From an uncultured Clostridia bacterium (GTDB lineage: Bacteria > Bacillota > Clostridia > Peptostreptococcales > Anaerovoracaceae): 64,000 nt of DNA. Shown here one piece after another: positions 63,682 through 64,000 of this stretch (the first letter of the stretch is position 1; each line of letters begins with the position of its first letter). The notes under the pieces were generated by a model, which made no database searches, was not told where the DNA came from, and worked only from the letters and a program-made list of their open reading frames with translations. The stretch spans positions 160,824-224,823 of the forward strand of contig CAMENZ010000002.1 in NCBI GenBank assembly GCA_945928865.1, read 5' to 3'. A program made the position numbers and the translations under genes.

Positions 63682-64000
63682 CTATACTCTTCTCTGTTTT
63701 GGTGGTCTGCAACCATTATGTGGAATTGGTGTAATATCCTTAATCATAGTGATTTCTAATCCAGCAGTCTGAAGAGCTCTGATAGCTGCTTCTCTACCGG
63801 AACCAGGTCCTTTTACATAAACTTCTACAGTTTTTAATCCATGTTCCATAGCACCCTTAGCTGCTTCTTCAGCTGCCATCTGTGCTGCGAATGGTGTTGA
63901 TTTTCTTGATCCCTTAAATCCAAGGGAACCTGCGGATGACCATGCAAGTGCATTTCCGCTCATATCTGTCAGAGTAACTAAAGTATTGTTAAAGGTGGAC
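63682..64000 (-). CDS. rpsK: 30S ribosomal protein S11 (3' part, runs off the window)
   Basis: The frame is open to the window edge and reads [20 protein letters not shown], then the S11 core [40 protein letters not shown] and the tail [17 protein letters not shown]. The internal ATG at 63963 is not the true start; about 23 N-terminal residues lie beyond base 64000. Confidence 0.97.
   Translation of the reverse strand, partial: STFNNTLVTLTDMSGNALAWSSAGSLGFKGSRKSTPFAAQMAAEEAAKGAMEHGLKTVEVYVKGPGSGREAAIRALQTAGLEITMIKDITPIPHNGCRPPKQRRV

Noticed and set aside
63682..63963. S11 as a complete 93-residue protein
   Set aside because: The frame stays open to the window edge and encodes the conserved [12 protein letters not shown] segment upstream, so the gene is cut by the window.
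1..64000. CRISPR array, prophage, toxin-antitoxin or restriction system
   Set aside because: No regular repeat-spacer pattern, phage genes, paired toxin genes or methylase motifs were seen.

Overview
The window is AT-rich DNA with dense, mostly minus-strand genes that have good Shine-Dalgarno sites and short intergenic gaps. Several features point to an anaerobic Bacillota of class Clostridia: an [FeFe]-hydrogenase-type iron-sulfur protein, the ffs-dnaX-ebfC-recR order, rpsK-rpsD-rpoA-rplQ with S4 inside the cluster, ECF vitamin-transporter S components, and a raiA-like RNA upstream of hpf. I cannot assign a genus. There is no prophage, insertion sequence, CRISPR array or tRNA gene.

Layout. 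1-700: start of hpf, preceded by an independent structured RNA that best fits the raiA motif. 700-8.1 kb: a MATE transporter, the operon yhaM-cca-recD2-comF, then nadE. 8.3-20 kb: a secreted C69 peptidase, an ECF sigma factor with a membrane partner, an S-component/aminotransferase pair, a threonine-aldolase-like enzyme, an E2-like protein without its catalytic motif, a HutD-membrane fusion, queT under a preQ1-I riboswitch, and tmRNA (ssrA). 20-29 kb: an unexplained region of nested perfect stems, an L,D-transpeptidase, a Mur-ligase/leucine-rich-repeat fusion, a hydrogenase-like protein, smpB, lepB, a pseudouridine synthase and fructose-bisphosphate aldolase. 29-38.2 kb: copZ-copA, pncB, uvrA and uvrB. 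38.2-39.8 kb: a broken ABC-transporter gene, small ORFs and an apparently orphan cobalamin riboswitch. 39.9-45 kb: aroB-aroA, brnQ and a YitT protein, with copies of an intergenic repeat. 45.5-61.4 kb: a flavin-binding protein, recR-ebfC-dnaX with SRP RNA, nhaC, a two-component system, sseB, ligA, pcrA, a membrane GDPD and a CPBP protease. 61.7-64 kb: rplQ, rpoA, rpsD and partial rpsK.

Several genes work together. tmRNA and smpB form the trans-translation system, about 6 kb apart. PncB and NadE both serve NAD salvage. UvrA, UvrB, PcrA, LigA, RecR and DnaX serve replication and repair. CopZ and CopA form a copper-efflux pair, and AroB and AroA are shikimate-pathway enzymes.

The most unusual signals are: (1) a sharply GC-rich tract (about 60% G+C by hand count) covering only the first ~85 codons of uvrB and its upstream DNA, next to a truncated ABC gene, which looks like a recombination mosaic; (2) a cluster of nested perfect stems at about 19.96-20.31 kb; (3) an intergenic repeat family whose terminal hairpin keeps pairing while its sequence changes; (4) an orphan cobalamin riboswitch followed by small ORFs; (5) the octamer CAAAATCC/GGATTTTG, about tenfold commoner than base composition predicts; (6) the Mur ligase-LRR fusion.
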